From: Melioribacter sp.
GTDB lineage: Bacteria > Bacteroidota > Ignavibacteria > Ignavibacteriales > Melioribacteraceae
Assembly: GCA_003155655.1 (NCBI GenBank)
Contig: PMDS01000013.1
Coordinates: forward strand, 1-43,898
Length of the DNA stretch: 43,898 nucleotides
Direction: 5' to 3'
Shown here: positions 43,897-43,898 of the stretch, piece after piece
Layout of the letters: each line of letters begins with the position of its first letter
How positions within the stretch are numbered: position 1 is the first letter of the stretch
Translations under genes and position numbers: made by a program
The notes under the pieces: model-generated
Seen by the model: only the letters and a program-made list of their open reading frames with translations
Told to the model about the DNA's origin: nothing
The model's database searches: none

Positions 43897-43898
43897 AG

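Overview
The window is a dense, AT-rich bacterial chromosome segment. It contains a type IX secretion (T9SS) sorting tail at about 5.9-6.16 kb, a UpxY-type antiterminator, several candidate promoters of the Bacteroidota form (TAnnTTTG), a complete classical menaquinone cluster and many TTG/GTG starts. I infer a member of the Bacteroidota/FCB group, most likely Ignavibacteriota-like. The protein content supports this, but no rRNA is present to confirm it. No tRNA, rRNA or CRISPR array was seen.

Region 1 (1-11.8 kb) holds housekeeping and small accessory genes. These are a PAS-histidine kinase, a small outer-membrane barrel, a GlmU-like nucleotidyltransferase, rpsT, queE-queD (7-deazaguanine synthesis), two secreted proteins (one with a T9SS tail), an orphan Rossmann methyltransferase-like protein, a DUF1801 protein and a stand-alone CZB zinc-binding protein. 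A minus-strand operon follows: upxY, a YhaM-like HD/OB exoribonuclease, a TPR protein and a sirtuin.

Region 2 (11.8-14.3 kb) is a small mobile island. It has a beta-class DNA methyltransferase, an overlapping PD-(D/E)XK restriction enzyme and the 3' remnant of an IS1595/ISXO2-type transposase.

Region 3 (14.3-20.6 kb) is a signalling block with a hybrid histidine kinase, an NtrC-type sigma-54 activator and its RsbRD/PAS kinase, then a MuiA-family (DUF4139) exported protein.

Region 4 (20.5-30.2 kb, minus strand) is a surface-sugar operon. It encodes a GT-B-like transferase, a small membrane protein, an SpsF-type cytidylyltransferase, a split transketolase, a GSA-aminomutase-like aminotransferase, a barrel protein, an SDR, a KdsC-like phosphatase, a NeuB-family synthase and a fatty acid hydroxylase-family membrane enzyme. 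Together they look like a route to a CMP-activated, ulosonic-acid-like sugar whose identity I cannot assign. A four-helix-bundle gene in the middle is broken by a roughly 250-bp non-coding mobile element with a clear target-site duplication. A second, inverted copy lies 4.2 kb away, past the upstream end of the operon, and itself carries a nested 98-bp insertion.

Region 5 (30.8-43.9 kb) holds a YwqK-repeat protein and a complete menaquinone operon (menF-D-H-B-A-C-E) with a convergent hotdog thioesterase. It then has a MarR regulator, prmA and a PBP4-type D,D-carboxypeptidase lipoprotein. Directly upstream of the last gene lies a truncated second copy of its own N-terminal coding sequence, running off the window edge.
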